A stretch of DNA of 51,778 nucleotides, from contig NZ_WBUS01000006.1 of the NCBI RefSeq assembly GCF_008933605.1, positions 1-51,778 on the forward strand, in the 5' to 3' direction. The DNA is from Albidovulum sp. Lineage in GTDB: Bacteria; Pseudomonadota; Alphaproteobacteria; Rhodobacterales; Rhodobacteraceae. Made by a program: the position numbers and the translations under genes. How positions within the stretch are numbered: position 1 is the first letter of the stretch; the number at the start of each line of letters is the position of its first letter. Below are positions 7,300 to 16,445 of this stretch, piece after piece. The notes under the pieces were generated by a model. The model was not told the DNA's origin, searched no databases, and saw nothing but the letters and a program-made list of their open reading frames with translations.

Positions 7300-8829
7300 T
7301 CAGAACAGTGCCAGGGCAGCCCCCGCCGCAGCGCCAACTATCGCACCGGTCAGAAGCAGCGCGACAGCATGGCCCCTGTCCTGTCGCGGTGCCGGAGGCG
7401 GCGCTTCGGACTGCCGGATCAGCAAGGCCTCCGCCATCTGCGGCAGGCGCGGACCGAACCGGCCGAGCACGCGCGCGGTGCGGACCAGATCGCGGATCAA
7501 GGCGCGGGGACCCAGGTTCGCGTGGATGTAGCGCTCCACCACCGGGCGCGCGACCTGCCACATGTTCACGTTAGGATCGAGCGAGCGTGCCACGCCCTCC
7601 ACGACGACCATCGTCCGCTGCAGGAGGATGAGTTCGGTACGTGTCTGCATCCCGAACCGTTCCGTCACCTCGAAGAGATAGGCCAGCAGCCGCGCCATCG
7701 AGATATGGCTTGCGTCCATCCCGAAGATCGGCTCCCCCACGGCCCTGAGCGAACGGGCGAAATCGTCGATGTCGCGGTCGCGCGGCACGTAGCCCGCCTC
7801 GAAATGCACCTCGGCCACGCGGCGGTAGTCCCTGCGGATGAACCCGATCAGGATCTCGGCATAGACGCGGCGGGTATATTCGTCGATCTGCCCCATGATG
7901 CCGAAGTCATAGGCGATGATGTCGCCATTCGGCGCCACCTTCAGGTTGCCCTGGTGCATGTCGGCATGGAAATAGCCGTCGCGCAGCGCATGGCTGAGAA
8001 ACAGTTGCAGGACCCGCTCGGACAGCGAAACGCAGTCGTGCCCGGCCTCTCGGATCGCGGCCACCTCGCCCATCGGGATGCCTTCGGCCCATCCGAGCGT
8101 CATGACCCGCCGCGACGAGAGGTTCCAGAAGGGCTTCGGCACCTGAAACCCGCCATCCGCTTCGGTGTTCGCCGCGAATTCCGAAGCCGACGCCGCCTCA
8201 AGCCTGAGGTCGAGTTCGCCCATCACGACGCTTTCGAAATGGGCGATGACATCGCTCGGCCGAAGCCGGCGAGAGGCGGGCGACAAAGCCTCGATCATCC
8301 GGGCCGCGAAATGGAAGGCGTCGATGTCGCGGCGGAAGGCGCGTTCGATCCCGGGGCGGAGGACCTTGACCGCGACCTCCTCACCCGTCGCGGCGACGCG
8401 GGCACGGTGGACCTGCGCAATGGACGCGGCCGCCACCGGCTCCGAGAACTCGGTGAAGAGTGCCTCGACACCCTGACCGAGCTCTTCGCGGACGGTTGCC
8501 TCGGCGACGGTGGTCGGGAAGGGCGGCAGCTTGTCCTGCAGCACCCGAAGCTGGTCGGCAAGCTCCGCTCCCACCACGTCGGGGCGGGTCGACAGCACCT
8601 GGCCGAACTTGATGTAGGCGGGCCCGAGCGCCGTCAGCGCCCGCGTCACCGGCGGCAGTGCAGGGTCACCCGCATAGCCCAGCCACTTGAACGGCCAGCC
8701 GAGTACGCGCGCCACCACCCTGAGCCGCGGCGGCACCTCCATCGCCTCGAGCGCGAGCTTCATGGCACCCGTCCGCTCGAAGGTCGCCCCGGTGCGGATC
8801 AGCCGCCAGATGTTGTGGGGTCCGCGCAA
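7300..8829 (-). CDS. ubiB: UbiB, atypical kinase/ATPase for ubiquinone synthesis
   Basis: A 509-residue member of the ABC1/ADCK/UbiB family. The KxGQ-type motif (YIKFGQVLSTRPD, about residue 70-85) and the QVHRA element are present, followed by the nucleotide-binding lysine in VAVKVLRPG, HADMHQGN in the catalytic loop and the YDFGIMG metal-binding motif. The last 20 or so residues form a hydrophobic anchor (LLLTGAIVGAAAGAALALF), consistent with inner-membrane association. UbiB is needed for the aerobic hydroxylation stage of ubiquinone synthesis, where it has ATPase rather than classical protein kinase activity. ubiE lies 2 bp upstream on the same strand, a common pairing. Confidence 0.94.
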   Translation of the reverse strand: MRGPHNIWRLIRTGATFERTGAMKLALEAMEVPPRLRVVARVLGWPFKWLGYAGDPALPPVTRALTALGPAYIKFGQVLSTRPDVVGAELADQLRVLQDKLPPFPTTVAEATVREELGQGVEALFTEFSEPVAAASIAQVHRARVAATGEEVAVKVLRPGIERAFRRDIDAFHFAARMIEALSPASRRLRPSDVIAHFESVVMGELDLRLEAASASEFAANTEADGGFQVPKPFWNLSSRRVMTLGWAEGIPMGEVAAIREAGHDCVSLSERVLQLFLSHALRDGYFHADMHQGNLKVAPNGDIIAYDFGIMGQIDEYTRRVYAEILIGFIRRDYRRVAEVHFEAGYVPRDRDIDDFARSLRAVGEPIFGMDASHISMARLLAYLFEVTERFGMQTRTELILLQRTMVVVEGVARSLDPNVNMWQVARPVVERYIHANLGPRALIRDLVRTARVLGRFGPRLPQMAEALLIRQSEAPPPAPRQDRGHAVALLLTGAIVGAAAGAALALF

Positions 8830-8831
8830 GA

Positions 8832-9584
8832 TCAGAGCTTCCAGCCGGAGTGCAGCGCGGCGACGCCCATCGTCAGGTTTCGGTACTTCACAAGGCTGAA
8901 GCCGGCGGCCCGGATCATCCCCGCGAAGGACTCCTGATCAGGAAACTTGCGGATCGACTCCACCAGGTACTGGTAGCTCTCGCGGTCGTTCGCCACGACC
9001 TTGCCCATCGCCGGGATCACGTTGAAGGAGTAGCGGTCATAGAGCCATTGCAGGCCGGGGTCCGGCAAACGGCTGAATTCCAGCACCATGATCCGACCGC
9101 CGGGCTTCAGGACGCGGTACGCTTCGGCAAGCGCATCGGGAATCCGCGTGACGTTCCGGATGCCGAAGCTGATGGTGTAGACGTCGAACGTGTCGTCCGG
9201 GAATGGCAGCGCCATCGCGTCGCCGACAACCCAGGAAAGCCGGTCTGCGAGGCGCTCTGCCTCGGCCCGCTTCTGGCCCTCGACCAGCATCGGCTCGGTC
9301 ATGTCGAGAACGGTAGCGGTGGCCCCGGGCGCACGCCTGAGAAAGCGGAAGGCGATGTCGCCGGTGCCGCCGGCCACATCCAGCAGCTTCTGGCCCGGCC
9401 GCGGGGCGAGCCAGTCCATCATCGCGTCTTTCCAGAGCCGGTGGATGCCTGCGCTCATCAGGTCATTCATCAGGTCGTAGCGGTTCGCGACGCGGGAAAA
9501 GACGCCATGGACCATGCTGGCCTTCTCGCCCTCGGGCACGTCCTGGAACCCGAAATGGGTCGTCGGGGTATCGCTCTCGCTCAT
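8832..9584 (-). CDS. ubiE: UbiE, demethylmenaquinone/2-methoxy-benzoquinol C-methyltransferase
   Basis: A 250-residue SAM-dependent methyltransferase that adds the C-methyl group in ubiquinone synthesis. Motif I is [13 protein letters not shown] (about residues 65-77), motif II lies around [14 protein letters not shown], and the UbiE signature [15 protein letters not shown] is near residue 165. The early [18 protein letters not shown] segment is also family specific. The frame is open further upstream, but the ATG at 9584 ([13 protein letters not shown]) gives the normal length. It is transcribed with ubiB and divergently from mutM; a promoter is visible at 9615-9642. Confidence 0.95.
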   Translation of the reverse strand: MSESDTPTTHFGFQDVPEGEKASMVHGVFSRVANRYDLMNDLMSAGIHRLWKDAMMDWLAPRPGQKLLDVAGGTGDIAFRFLRRAPGATATVLDMTEPMLVEGQKRAEAERLADRLSWVVGDAMALPFPDDTFDVYTISFGIRNVTRIPDALAEAYRVLKPGGRIMVLEFSRLPDPGLQWLYDRYSFNVIPAMGKVVANDRESYQYLVESIRKFPDQESFAGMIRAAGFSLVKYRNLTMGVAALHSGWKL

Positions 9585-9614
9585 GGCCCTTGCCGTCCGC
9601 TCGCTGTCGGCCCT

Positions 9615-9642
9615 GTTATAGAAGCTGTGGCCGCAGAGACAA
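9615..9642 (-). promoter_or_regulatory. Promoter of ubiE (overlaps a possible mutM promoter)
   Basis: On the minus strand TTGTCT (9642-9637), a 16-base spacer and TATAAC (9620-9615) form a good housekeeping promoter 31 bp before the ubiE start. On the plus strand the same TATA block reads TGTTATAGA (9614-9622), an extended -10 pointing to mutM. The two promoters would therefore compete for the same site. Confidence 0.5.
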
Positions 9643-9676
9643 TGCGGCGTTCGCGCCACGAGAAGGACCCCGACGA

Positions 9677-10528
9677 ATGCCCGAACTGCCCGAAGTCGAA
9701 ACCGTCCGTCGCGGTCTTCTCCCGGCGATGGAGGGTCGCATCATCGAACGGGTGGAGGTGCGCAGGCGCGACCTGCGCTTTCCCTTCCCCGATCGCATGG
9801 CCGAGCGGCTGACGGGCGCTCGCGTCGTCGGCCTGCGCCGGCGGTCGAAGTACATTCTCGCCGATCTCTCGACCGGCGAGACACTTCTTGTCCATCTCGG
9901 CATGTCTGGCCGGATGCTGGTTTCCGGCACGATACTCGGCGATTTCCACCACGACCATCCGGCGCCGGCGAAGCACGACCATGTCGTCCTCGACATGGAG
10001 GGCGGTGCGCGCGTGACCTTCAACGACGCCCGTCGCTTCGGGGCGATGGACCTCATGTCCACCGACCGGGCAGAGGACCACTGGCTCCTGCGTGACATCG
10101 GCCCCGAACCGCTGGGCAATGCCTTCGACGGAGCCTACCTGGCCCGGCGGCTCTCCGGCCGGATGACGCCGGTCAAGGCGGCGCTTCTCGACCAGAAGCT
10201 CGTCGCCGGCCTCGGCAACATCTATGTCTGCGAGGTGCTGCACCGCGCCGGCATCGACCCTCGCCGCAGGGCCGGCCGCATCGCGCCCAGCCGCGTCGCC
10301 ACGCTCGTCCCCCTGATCCGAACCGTGCTTGCCGAGGCGATCGAGGCGGGCGGATCGTCCTTGCGCGACTACCGCCAGGCGGACGGCGAACTCGGCTATT
10401 TCCAGCACGCGTTCCGCGTCTACGACCGCGAGGGCGAGCCCTGCCCGACGCCAGGATGCGGCGGGCGGGTCGCGCGAATCGTCCAGTCCGGCCGGTCCAC
10501 CTTCTTCTGTCCACGCTGTCAAAGATGA
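9677..10528 (+). CDS. mutM: MutM, formamidopyrimidine-DNA glycosylase
   Basis: A 283-residue bifunctional base-excision repair enzyme that removes 8-oxoguanine and formamidopyrimidines. After Met removal the N-terminus is PELPEVET, giving the catalytic proline and glutamate, and Lys58 (RRRSKYIL) is conserved. The [13 protein letters not shown] segment belongs to the helix-two-turn-helix, and four cysteines at the C-terminus (CPTPGC and CPRC) form the zinc finger. The ATG at 9677 is fixed by the catalytic N-terminus and by AGAAGGA upstream; the open frame beyond it is not coding. It is divergent from ubiE. Confidence 0.96.
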   Translation: MPELPEVETVRRGLLPAMEGRIIERVEVRRRDLRFPFPDRMAERLTGARVVGLRRRSKYILADLSTGETLLVHLGMSGRMLVSGTILGDFHHDHPAPAKHDHVVLDMEGGARVTFNDARRFGAMDLMSTDRAEDHWLLRDIGPEPLGNAFDGAYLARRLSGRMTPVKAALLDQKLVAGLGNIYVCEVLHRAGIDPRRRAGRIAPSRVATLVPLIRTVLAEAIEAGGSSLRDYRQADGELGYFQHAFRVYDREGEPCPTPGCGGRVARIVQSGRSTFFCPRCQR

Positions 10529-10588
10529 CTTGATCCCTTCGCGGGGGCTGGTAGGACTCGGCCTCGCAGCCGCAGAAAGGGCCTCGCC

Positions 10589-11365
10589 ATGGCTTACGAG
10601 ACGCTGATCGTCGAGATCGAGGACTACGTTGCCCTGATCCGCCTGAACCGTCCTGATGCGCTGAACGCCCTGAACTCCAAGCTTGTCGGCGAGCTTGCCG
10701 AGGCGATCACCGAGGCCGACACGAATGACAAGGTGCGGTGCCTCGTCATCACCGGCTCGGACAAGGCCTTCGCCGCGGGCGCCGACATCAAGGAGATGTC
10801 GACGAAGACATACGTCGATGTCTTCACGGATGACCTCTTCGGCCCGATCAACGAGTGCTTCCGCCGAGCGCGCAAGCCCGTTGTCGCCGCGGTCGCGGGC
10901 TATGCCCTTGGCGGCGGCTGCGAGCTTGCGATGATGTGCGACTTCATCATTGCCGCCGATACGGCCAAGTTCGGCCAACCCGAAATCAACCTCGGCGTCA
11001 TCGCCGGGATCGGCGGCACCCAGCGGCTCACCCGCTTCGTGGGCAAGGCGAAGGCGATGGACATGCACCTGACCGGGCGCTTCATGGACGCGGCCGAGGC
11101 GGAACGCGCGGGCCTCGTCAGCCGCGTCGTGCCCGCGGTCAAGCTGCTGCCCGAGGCGATGGCCGTCGCCCGCAAGATCGCCGAGAAATCGGCGCTCGCG
11201 ACGGTCGCGGCGAAAGAGGCGGTGAACCGCAGCTACGAGACGACCCTGACGGAGGGCATCCTCTTCGAGCGGCGGCTCTTCCACGGGCTCTTCGCCACCG
11301 AAGACCAGAAGGAGGGCATGAGTGCCTTCCTGCAAAAGCGCACGCCGCAGTTCCGCGACAGATAG
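10589..11365 (+). CDS. Enoyl-CoA hydratase
   Basis: A 258-residue crotonase-fold enzyme. The oxyanion-hole segments [11 protein letters not shown] (about 60-70) and [11 protein letters not shown] (105-115) are present, and both catalytic acids expected of a true enoyl-CoA hydratase are there: Glu112 (GGCEL) and Glu132 (QPEINLG). This favours hydration of trans-2-enoyl-CoA in fatty acid oxidation over the other activities of the superfamily. Length is normal for a single-domain hydratase (FadB1/EchA type). It lies between mutM and rpsT, a common arrangement in Rhodobacterales, with no partner beta-oxidation gene nearby. Confidence 0.9.
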   Translation: MAYETLIVEIEDYVALIRLNRPDALNALNSKLVGELAEAITEADTNDKVRCLVITGSDKAFAAGADIKEMSTKTYVDVFTDDLFGPINECFRRARKPVVAAVAGYALGGGCELAMMCDFIIAADTAKFGQPEINLGVIAGIGGTQRLTRFVGKAKAMDMHLTGRFMDAAEAERAGLVSRVVPAVKLLPEAMAVARKIAEKSALATVAAKEAVNRSYETTLTEGILFERRLFHGLFATEDQKEGMSAFLQKRTPQFRDR

Positions 11366-11389
11366 GCAGAAAAATCTCCGCCCCCGCTG

Positions 11390-11418
11390 TTGACTTGCGC
11401 CCGAGTCGCGCATAGAAG
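11390..11418 (+). promoter_or_regulatory. rpsT promoter
   Basis: TTGACT (11390-11395), a 17-base spacer and TAGAAG (11413-11418) form a near-consensus housekeeping promoter. The predicted transcript would start near 11425, giving a leader of about 37 bases before rpsT. Confidence 0.65.
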
Positions 11419-11461
11419 CGCGGCTTCAGATTTACCCGAACCGAAAACCGGAAGACGTTAC

Positions 11462-11728
11462 ATGGCCAATACGCCCCAGTCCAAGAAGCGCGCGCGCCAG
11501 AGCGTTCGTCGTCAGGACGTGAACAAGGCCCGCCGCTCGCGGATCCGCACCTTCCTGCGCAAGGTCGAAGAGGCGATTGCGTCGGGCAACCAGGAAACCG
11601 CGACCGCCGCGCTGAAGGCGGCGCAGCCCGAGCTTGCCCGTGGCGTGACCAAGGGCATCCTCCACAAGAATACTCTGGCCCGGAAGATGTCGCGGCTGAC
11701 GTCGCGCGTGAAGGCGATCACCGCCTGA
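11462..11728 (+). CDS. rpsT: Ribosomal protein S20
   Basis: An 88-residue, strongly basic protein starting [17 protein letters not shown], typical of S20, which binds 16S rRNA early in 30S assembly. The start at 11462 gives the standard N-terminus; the longer open frame upstream runs over the promoter. It has its own promoter (11390-11418) and terminator (11754-11782), so it is a single-gene unit. S20 next to dnaA is the common alphaproteobacterial arrangement. Confidence 0.97.
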   Translation: MANTPQSKKRARQSVRRQDVNKARRSRIRTFLRKVEEAIASGNQETATAALKAAQPELARGVTKGILHKNTLARKMSRLTSRVKAITA

Positions 11729-11753
11729 TCCCGGAACAAACCGGAGACTGACG

Positions 11754-11782
11754 AAGGGCGCGCCACAGGCAGCGCCCTTTTT
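11754..11782 (+). terminator. Rho-independent terminator of rpsT
   Basis: AAGGGCGC (11754-11761) pairs with GCGCCCTT (11772-11779) around a 10-base loop, and a run of T residues follows. It lies 25 bp after the rpsT stop. Confidence 0.8.
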
Positions 11783-12255
11783 CGATGTGGCCTGCCGCCC
11801 GACTCCACCCGGCAAAATTGCTCCCCTGTGCCCCGTTTGCACAGGCACCCGGATTCGGTGCGACAAAGAGGGAGTCAAGCGTGAAGTTCTGTTGCCCCCG
11901 CTTCCGCCACCTTGGTAGCGTCTCCCTGCGATTCACGTCGTCTTGGGGGGACATGCGGTAACCACCGGGCCCGCGCAGGAGCTGCACCCTGCGTTGGCTT
12001 GAACGTGTGTTGGGGAATTCCAGCGCATGGGTTGTTCTGGCGGCGGCTGCAAGCCACGCGCCTGGAACGCGGGGCCGGTCAGTCGGCCGCTGCCATGTCC
12101 AAAGGAACCAACGCTTCCGGCGGGAAGCGGCACGAACCGGCTGCGGCTGGGATTTGATGCTGCTTGCGCCGGAGGTGCGAACGACGGCTTCGCGGGAAGA
12201 GACGGACCGGCACGGCTGCAGTGCGGGACAGTGAACCGAAGACGCGAGCACAGAA
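11783..12255 (+). other. Long dnaA leader without recognisable genes
   Basis: These 473 bases between the rpsT terminator and dnaA hold only implausible short frames. No DnaA box close to TTATCCACA was seen on either strand, so there is no evidence of an origin here. Two inverted repeats stand out: GGCCG-N6-CGGCC (12073-12088) and CGCTTCC-N4-GGAAGCG (12112-12129). No convincing -35/-10 pair could be picked. The region presumably carries the dnaA promoter and a structured mRNA leader. Confidence 0.5.
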
Positions 12256-13614
12256 ATGATCCAAGACTCCTGGGGGCGGGTGCGACATGAACTTCTCAAG
12301 ACGATCGGGCAGAACAACTTCACGACCTGGATCGAGCCGCTGACGCTCGCCGAGTTTGACGATGGCATCGCCCGTTTCCTGGCGCCGACGAAATTCATGC
12401 GCGACTGGGTATCGCGCAACTACGCCGAACAGATCCGCCAGCACCTGAACAATTCCGGACTGGAGGTCGAGCGCGTGGAGTTCCACGTCTCCGAAGCCCG
12501 GCCCGTGCAGGCGGCCCCGTCGGCCCGCAGGTCGGCGCCGAGGGCGGTTTCTGCCGCGCCCGCGCAGGACACGCTGCCCGGGGCGCCGCTCGACCCGCGC
12601 TTCACCTTCGACACCTTCGTTGTTGGCAAGCCGAACGCGCTGGCCCATGCCGCGGCCCGCCGCGTGGCCGAAGGTGCGCCGGTCAGCTTCAATCCGCTCT
12701 TCCTCTACGGGGGCGTTGGTCTCGGCAAGACACACCTGATGCATGCGATAACCCAAGAACTGCGCGCACGCTTCCCCGAGAAGAAGGTAATCTACCTGTC
12801 GGCCGAGCAGTTCATGTACCGCTTCATCCAGGCCCTGAGAGAGCGCGAGATCATCGCCTTCAAGGAACTGTTTCGCGGCGTCGATGTCCTCATGGTCGAT
12901 GATCTTCAGTTCATCGCCGGCAAGGATTCGACGCAGGAGGAGTTTTTTCACACCTTCAACGCGCTCGTCGATCAGAACCGTCAGATCGTCATTTCGGCCG
13001 ATCGCTCGCCCGGGGAAATCAAGGGGCTGGAGGAACGGATCAAGAGCCGCCTGCAGTGCGGGCTCGTCGTCGACCTGCACCCGACGGACTACGAGCTTCG
13101 CCTCGGCATCCTGCAGCAGAAAGCCGAGATGCAACGCGGCCACTACCCGGGGGTGAAACTCCTGCCCGGCGTCTTGGAGTTCCTCGCCCATCGGATCACG
13201 ACGAACGTGCGGGTTCTCGACGGCGCGCTGACGCGCCTCTTCGCCTTCGCCTCGCTCGTCGGGCGCGACATAACGCTCGACCTCACGCAGGACTGCCTGT
13301 CGGACGTCCTGCGCGCCTCCGACCGCAAGGTCTCGATCGAAGAGATTCAGCGCAAGGTCGCGGAGCACTACAACATCCGGCTGTCCGACATGGTCGGTCC
13401 GAAGCGCCAGCGCACCGTGGCCCGTCCGCGGCAGGTTGCGATGTACCTGGCCAAGACCCTGACGACACGCTCCCTGCCCGAGATCGGGCGGCGGTTCGGC
13501 GGGCGCGACCACACCACGATCATGCACGGCATCCGCAAGATCGAGGAACTCAAGGCGACGGACGGCCAGTTGTCGGACGATCTCGACCTCCTGCGTCGCT
13601 CTCTGGAAGGGTGA
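12256..13614 (+). CDS. dnaA: DnaA, chromosomal replication initiator
   Basis: A 452-residue initiator ATPase. Domain I begins MIQDSWGRVRHELLKTIG; a short Ala/Pro/Arg-rich linker (about 88-112) is domain II; domain III holds Walker A GGVGLGKTH (162-170) and Walker B VDVLMVDDLQF. Domain IV carries the DNA-binding signature at the C-terminus (AMYLAKTLTTRSLPEIGRRF and the following GRDHTTIMHG). The Shine-Dalgarno sequence before the ATG is weak, which may limit synthesis. It stands in the order rpsT-dnaA-dnaN-recF-gyrB. A GC hairpin at 13615-13631 follows the stop. Confidence 0.97.
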   Translation: MIQDSWGRVRHELLKTIGQNNFTTWIEPLTLAEFDDGIARFLAPTKFMRDWVSRNYAEQIRQHLNNSGLEVERVEFHVSEARPVQAAPSARRSAPRAVSAAPAQDTLPGAPLDPRFTFDTFVVGKPNALAHAAARRVAEGAPVSFNPLFLYGGVGLGKTHLMHAITQELRARFPEKKVIYLSAEQFMYRFIQALREREIIAFKELFRGVDVLMVDDLQFIAGKDSTQEEFFHTFNALVDQNRQIVISADRSPGEIKGLEERIKSRLQCGLVVDLHPTDYELRLGILQQKAEMQRGHYPGVKLLPGVLEFLAHRITTNVRVLDGALTRLFAFASLVGRDITLDLTQDCLSDVLRASDRKVSIEEIQRKVAEHYNIRLSDMVGPKRQRTVARPRQVAMYLAKTLTTRSLPEIGRRFGGRDHTTIMHGIRKIEELKATDGQLSDDLDLLRRSLEG

Positions 13615-13633
13615 GGGCGCGAGAAGCGCCCTT
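13615..13633 (+). terminator. Terminator-like hairpin after dnaA
   Basis: GGGCGC (13615-13620) pairs with GCGCCC (13626-13631) around GAGAA, starting immediately after the dnaA TGA. Only TT follows, so it may weaken rather than stop transcription into dnaN. Confidence 0.45.
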
Positions 13634-13679
13634 GACCCCCCCTCCATTCCAATGGAAATTCCCGAAAAATCTTGAGCCC

Positions 13680-13706
13680 GAGGCGAAAGTCGCTAACTTT
13701 CGCCTC
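13680..13706 (+). promoter_or_regulatory. Perfect 11-bp hairpin in the dnaN leader
   Basis: GAGGCGAAAGT (13680-13690) and ACTTTCGCCTC (13696-13706) are exact inverted copies around CGCTA, ending 22 bases before the dnaN start. No T-run follows, so it is more likely an operator or a translational control structure than a terminator. Confidence 0.5.
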
Positions 13707-13728
13707 CCGGCATCTCAGGGGGATGAAT

Positions 13729-14847
13729 ATGAAGATCAGCATCGAGCGGGCGACGCTTCTCAAGGCGGTCGGCCAGGCCCAGTCGGTGGTCGAACGCCGC
13801 AACACGATCCCGATCCTCGCCAACGTGCTGATCGAGGCCGAGGGGAACACGGTGAGCTTCCGCGCCACCGACCTCGACATCGAGGTGGTGGACAAGGCCC
13901 CGGCCCAGGTCGAACGCGCCGGGGCCACGACCGTCTCGGCGGTTATGCTCCATGAGATCGTCCGCAAGCTGCCGGACGGCGCGCTCGTCCAACTTGCCGA
14001 CGACAGCGCGGCCGGGCGTCTGACGGTGCAGGCGGGCCGGTCGATGTTCTCGCTTGCCACGCTGCCGAAGGAAGACTTCCCGATCATGGCGTCGTCGGAA
14101 TACACCTCGAACTTTTCCGCCCCGGCACCCGTGCTGAGGCGGCTCTTCGACAAGTCGAAGTTCGCGATCTCGACGGAAGAGACGCGCTATTACCTGAACG
14201 GTGTCTACATGCACGTAGCCGAGGGCGAAGGCGGCAAGGTCCTGCGCTGCGTCGCGACGGACGGGCACCGACTGGCACGGATCGACGCGTCCCTGCCCGC
14301 GGGTGCCGAGAACATGCCGGGCGTGATCGTGCCCCGAAAGACAGTGGGAGAGCTCAGGAAGCTTCTCGACGACGACGATTCGCAGATCGCGGTCTCGGTC
14401 TCGGAAACGAAAGTCCGTTTCGCCACGCCGGCGATCACGCTGACGTCGAAGGTCATCGACGGCACCTTCCCGGACTACAGCCGCGTCATCCCGACGGGGA
14501 ATACCCGACGCCTGGAGGTCGACGCCGCCGAGTTCGCGAAGGCGGTGGACCGGGTCGCCACGGTCTCGTCCGAACGCTCGCGCGCGGTCAAGCTGTCGCT
14601 CGACGACGATCGGCTGGTGCTTTCGGTCAACGCCCCCGACGCCGGCGCGGCGGAGGAGGAACTGGCGGTGGCCTATGGCGACGAGCGGCTCGATATCGGC
14701 TTCAACGCCAAGTACCTGCTGGAGATCGCCAGCCAGGTGGACCGTGAGAACGCGGTGTTCCTGTTCAATTCGGCGGGCGATCCGACGCTGATGCGCGAGG
14801 GCAACGACACCTCGGCCGTCTATGTCGTGATGCCGATGCGGGTCTGA
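13729..14847 (+). CDS. dnaN: DnaN, DNA polymerase III beta sliding clamp
   Basis: A 372-residue ring-forming processivity clamp with three repeated clamp domains. It starts with the standard MKISIERATLLKAV and ends VVMPMRV, as the family does (the final hydrophobic/Arg residues contribute to the partner-binding pocket). Upstream ATGs at 13672 and 13723 are in frame, but the ATG at 13729 has AGGGGG about seven bases before it and gives the family N-terminus. recF follows 63 bp downstream. The leader holds a perfect hairpin (13680-13706). Confidence 0.97.
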   Translation: MKISIERATLLKAVGQAQSVVERRNTIPILANVLIEAEGNTVSFRATDLDIEVVDKAPAQVERAGATTVSAVMLHEIVRKLPDGALVQLADDSAAGRLTVQAGRSMFSLATLPKEDFPIMASSEYTSNFSAPAPVLRRLFDKSKFAISTEETRYYLNGVYMHVAEGEGGKVLRCVATDGHRLARIDASLPAGAENMPGVIVPRKTVGELRKLLDDDDSQIAVSVSETKVRFATPAITLTSKVIDGTFPDYSRVIPTGNTRRLEVDAAEFAKAVDRVATVSSERSRAVKLSLDDDRLVLSVNAPDAGAAEEELAVAYGDERLDIGFNAKYLLEIASQVDRENAVFLFNSAGDPTLMREGNDTSAVYVVMPMRV

Positions 14848-14910
14848 TCGGGCCAGCGGCCGGGGCCTCTGGCGGGAGCACTTGAGCCACAATGAAAGGC
14901 AGGGCCTGAC

Positions 14911-16026
14911 TTGCCGCGGCTCGTCGTCACATCGCTTGTGCTGTCGCACTTCCGCTCGCACCGGCGGACCGGACTCGGCTTTGACGGCCGCCCGGTGGCG
15001 CTCTGGGGGCCGAACGGGGCCGGCAAGACCAATGTGCTGGAGGCGATCTCCCTCCTCTCGCCCGGCCGCGGCCTTCGTCGCGCTGCGCCCGAGGATCTGG
15101 GACGGCGCCCCGAGGGCGTCGGCTGGAAGCTGAAGGCCGTGGTCGAGAGCCTTCGCCAGACACACGAGGTCGAGACCTTCGCTGAACCCGGCGTGGCACG
15201 CAGCGTCCTGATCGACGGCAAGCCCGCGCCGCAGGCGGCGCTGGGGCGCATCCTGAGGATGCTCTGGCTCGTTCCGGCAATGGACCGGCTCTGGATCGAG
15301 GGGGCGGACGGGCGGCGGCGGTTTCTCGACCGGATGACGCTCTCGTTCGAACCGGGTCAGGCCGAGGCCGCCCTGACCTACGAGAAGGCCATGCGGGAGC
15401 GTAACCGGCTCTTGAAGGACGAGGTGCGCGACGCCCGCTGGTACGATGCGCTGGAGGCGCAGATGGCCGAGGCAGGCGCGGCAATCCAGGCAAACCGGGC
15501 TGCGGCGGTCGCCAGGGTCGCGGCGGCAAGCCGGGATGCGCGCACCTCCTTCCCGGCGGCGGACCTCGCCATCGTCGGGCCGGACGGCGCGGAGGTTCCC
15601 CTGGACGCTGAGGAACTGTCCGAGGCACTTGCCGCAGGACGGGGCCGTGACATGGCGGCGGGACGGACGCTTGCCGGCCCGCACCGGGCCGACCTCGCCG
15701 CAACCTACGCCGCCAAGGCTGTGCCCGCCGCTCAGGCCTCCACCGGGGAACAGAAGGCGCTGCTCCTCTCGCTCATCCTTGCCAATGCCCGCGCGCTCGC
15801 GGAGGATTTCGGCGCGCCGCCGATCCTTCTTCTCGACGAGGTCGGGGCGCATCTCGACGCCGGGCGGCGCGAGGCGCTTTATGATGAGATCTGCGCGCTC
15901 CGCGCCCAGGCCTTTCTGACCGGTACCGGAGCGGAGCTCTTCGATACGCTCGGAACCCGCGCTCAAGGATTTGAGGCGATGGAGGAAAACGGGCTGTCGA
16001 TCGTGACGGAAAGGAACATTCCATGA
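14911..16026 (+). CDS. recF: RecF, recombination mediator ATPase
   Basis: A 371-residue SMC-like ATPase that helps load RecA at single-strand gaps, with RecO and RecR. Walker A is GPNGAGKTN (about residues 33-41). The signature and Walker B segments lie near the C-terminus (STGEQKALLLSLILANA, then PPILLLDEVGAHLD). The start is a TTG at 14911; no ATG or GTG suits the N-terminus (MPRLVVTSLVLSHFRSH) and the preceding bases are purine rich. It overlaps the next gene by four bases (ATGA), so the VOC and LysE genes are probably translated from the same mRNA. Confidence 0.94.
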   Translation: MPRLVVTSLVLSHFRSHRRTGLGFDGRPVALWGPNGAGKTNVLEAISLLSPGRGLRRAAPEDLGRRPEGVGWKLKAVVESLRQTHEVETFAEPGVARSVLIDGKPAPQAALGRILRMLWLVPAMDRLWIEGADGRRRFLDRMTLSFEPGQAEAALTYEKAMRERNRLLKDEVRDARWYDALEAQMAEAGAAIQANRAAAVARVAAASRDARTSFPAADLAIVGPDGAEVPLDAEELSEALAAGRGRDMAAGRTLAGPHRADLAATYAAKAVPAAQASTGEQKALLLSLILANARALAEDFGAPPILLLDEVGAHLDAGRREALYDEICALRAQAFLTGTGAELFDTLGTRAQGFEAMEENGLSIVTERNIP

Positions 16027-16445
16027 CCCCCCAGCGCGTCACCTTGATCACGCTTGGCGTCGCCGACCTGTCCCGGTCGCGCGCCTTCTACGGGGCACTC
16101 GGCTGGGTTCCTGCCGAGGCGCAGGAGGGCGTGGTTTTCTACCAGATGCAGGGCGCCGTTCTTGCGCTTTTCGGCAAGCACGACCTTGGCACCGACCACG
16201 ACCGGCCGGGCGCCGCGCTCGGGACCGGGGCCATGACGCTCGCCCAGAACTTCCGCACCGAAGCCGAGGTGGACACCGCCTTCGAGGCGGCGCTCGCCGC
16301 TGGGGCTACGGCGCTGAAACGACCGGAGAAGGTCTTCTGGGGCGGGTATTCGGGCTATTACGCCGACCCGGACGGCCATGTCTGGGACGTGGCGATGAAT
16401 CCCTTCTGGCCCCTCGCCGACGATGGCAGCCTGACCTTGCCATGA
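16023..16445 (+). CDS. VOC superfamily (glyoxalase/bleomycin resistance fold) protein
   Basis: A 140-residue protein with two beta-alpha-beta-beta-beta modules. The first begins VTLITLGVADLSRSRAFYGALG and the second ends near YYADPDGHVWDVAMNP, where Asp and His would sit in the metal site. The family includes glyoxalases, dioxygenases and antibiotic-binding proteins, and no specific substrate can be read from the sequence. It overlaps recF by four bases and the LysE gene by four bases, an unusual insertion in the dnaN-recF-gyrB series. Confidence 0.82.
   Translation: MTPQRVTLITLGVADLSRSRAFYGALGWVPAEAQEGVVFYQMQGAVLALFGKHDLGTDHDRPGAALGTGAMTLAQNFRTEAEVDTAFEAALAAGATALKRPEKVFWGGYSGYYADPDGHVWDVAMNPFWPLADDGSLTLP

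Noticed and set aside
9581-11413. 610-residue minus-strand frame opposite mutM and the enoyl-CoA hydratase
   Set aside because: Fully covers recognised genes on the other strand and shows no motif of its own.
11783-12255. Chromosomal origin of replication next to dnaA
   Set aside because: No DnaA box cluster and no AT-rich unwinding stretch were found; proximity to dnaA alone is not enough in alphaproteobacteria.
12027-12290. 87-residue plus-strand frame in the dnaA leader
   Set aside because: Overlaps the dnaA start, has no ribosome site and no protein-like composition.
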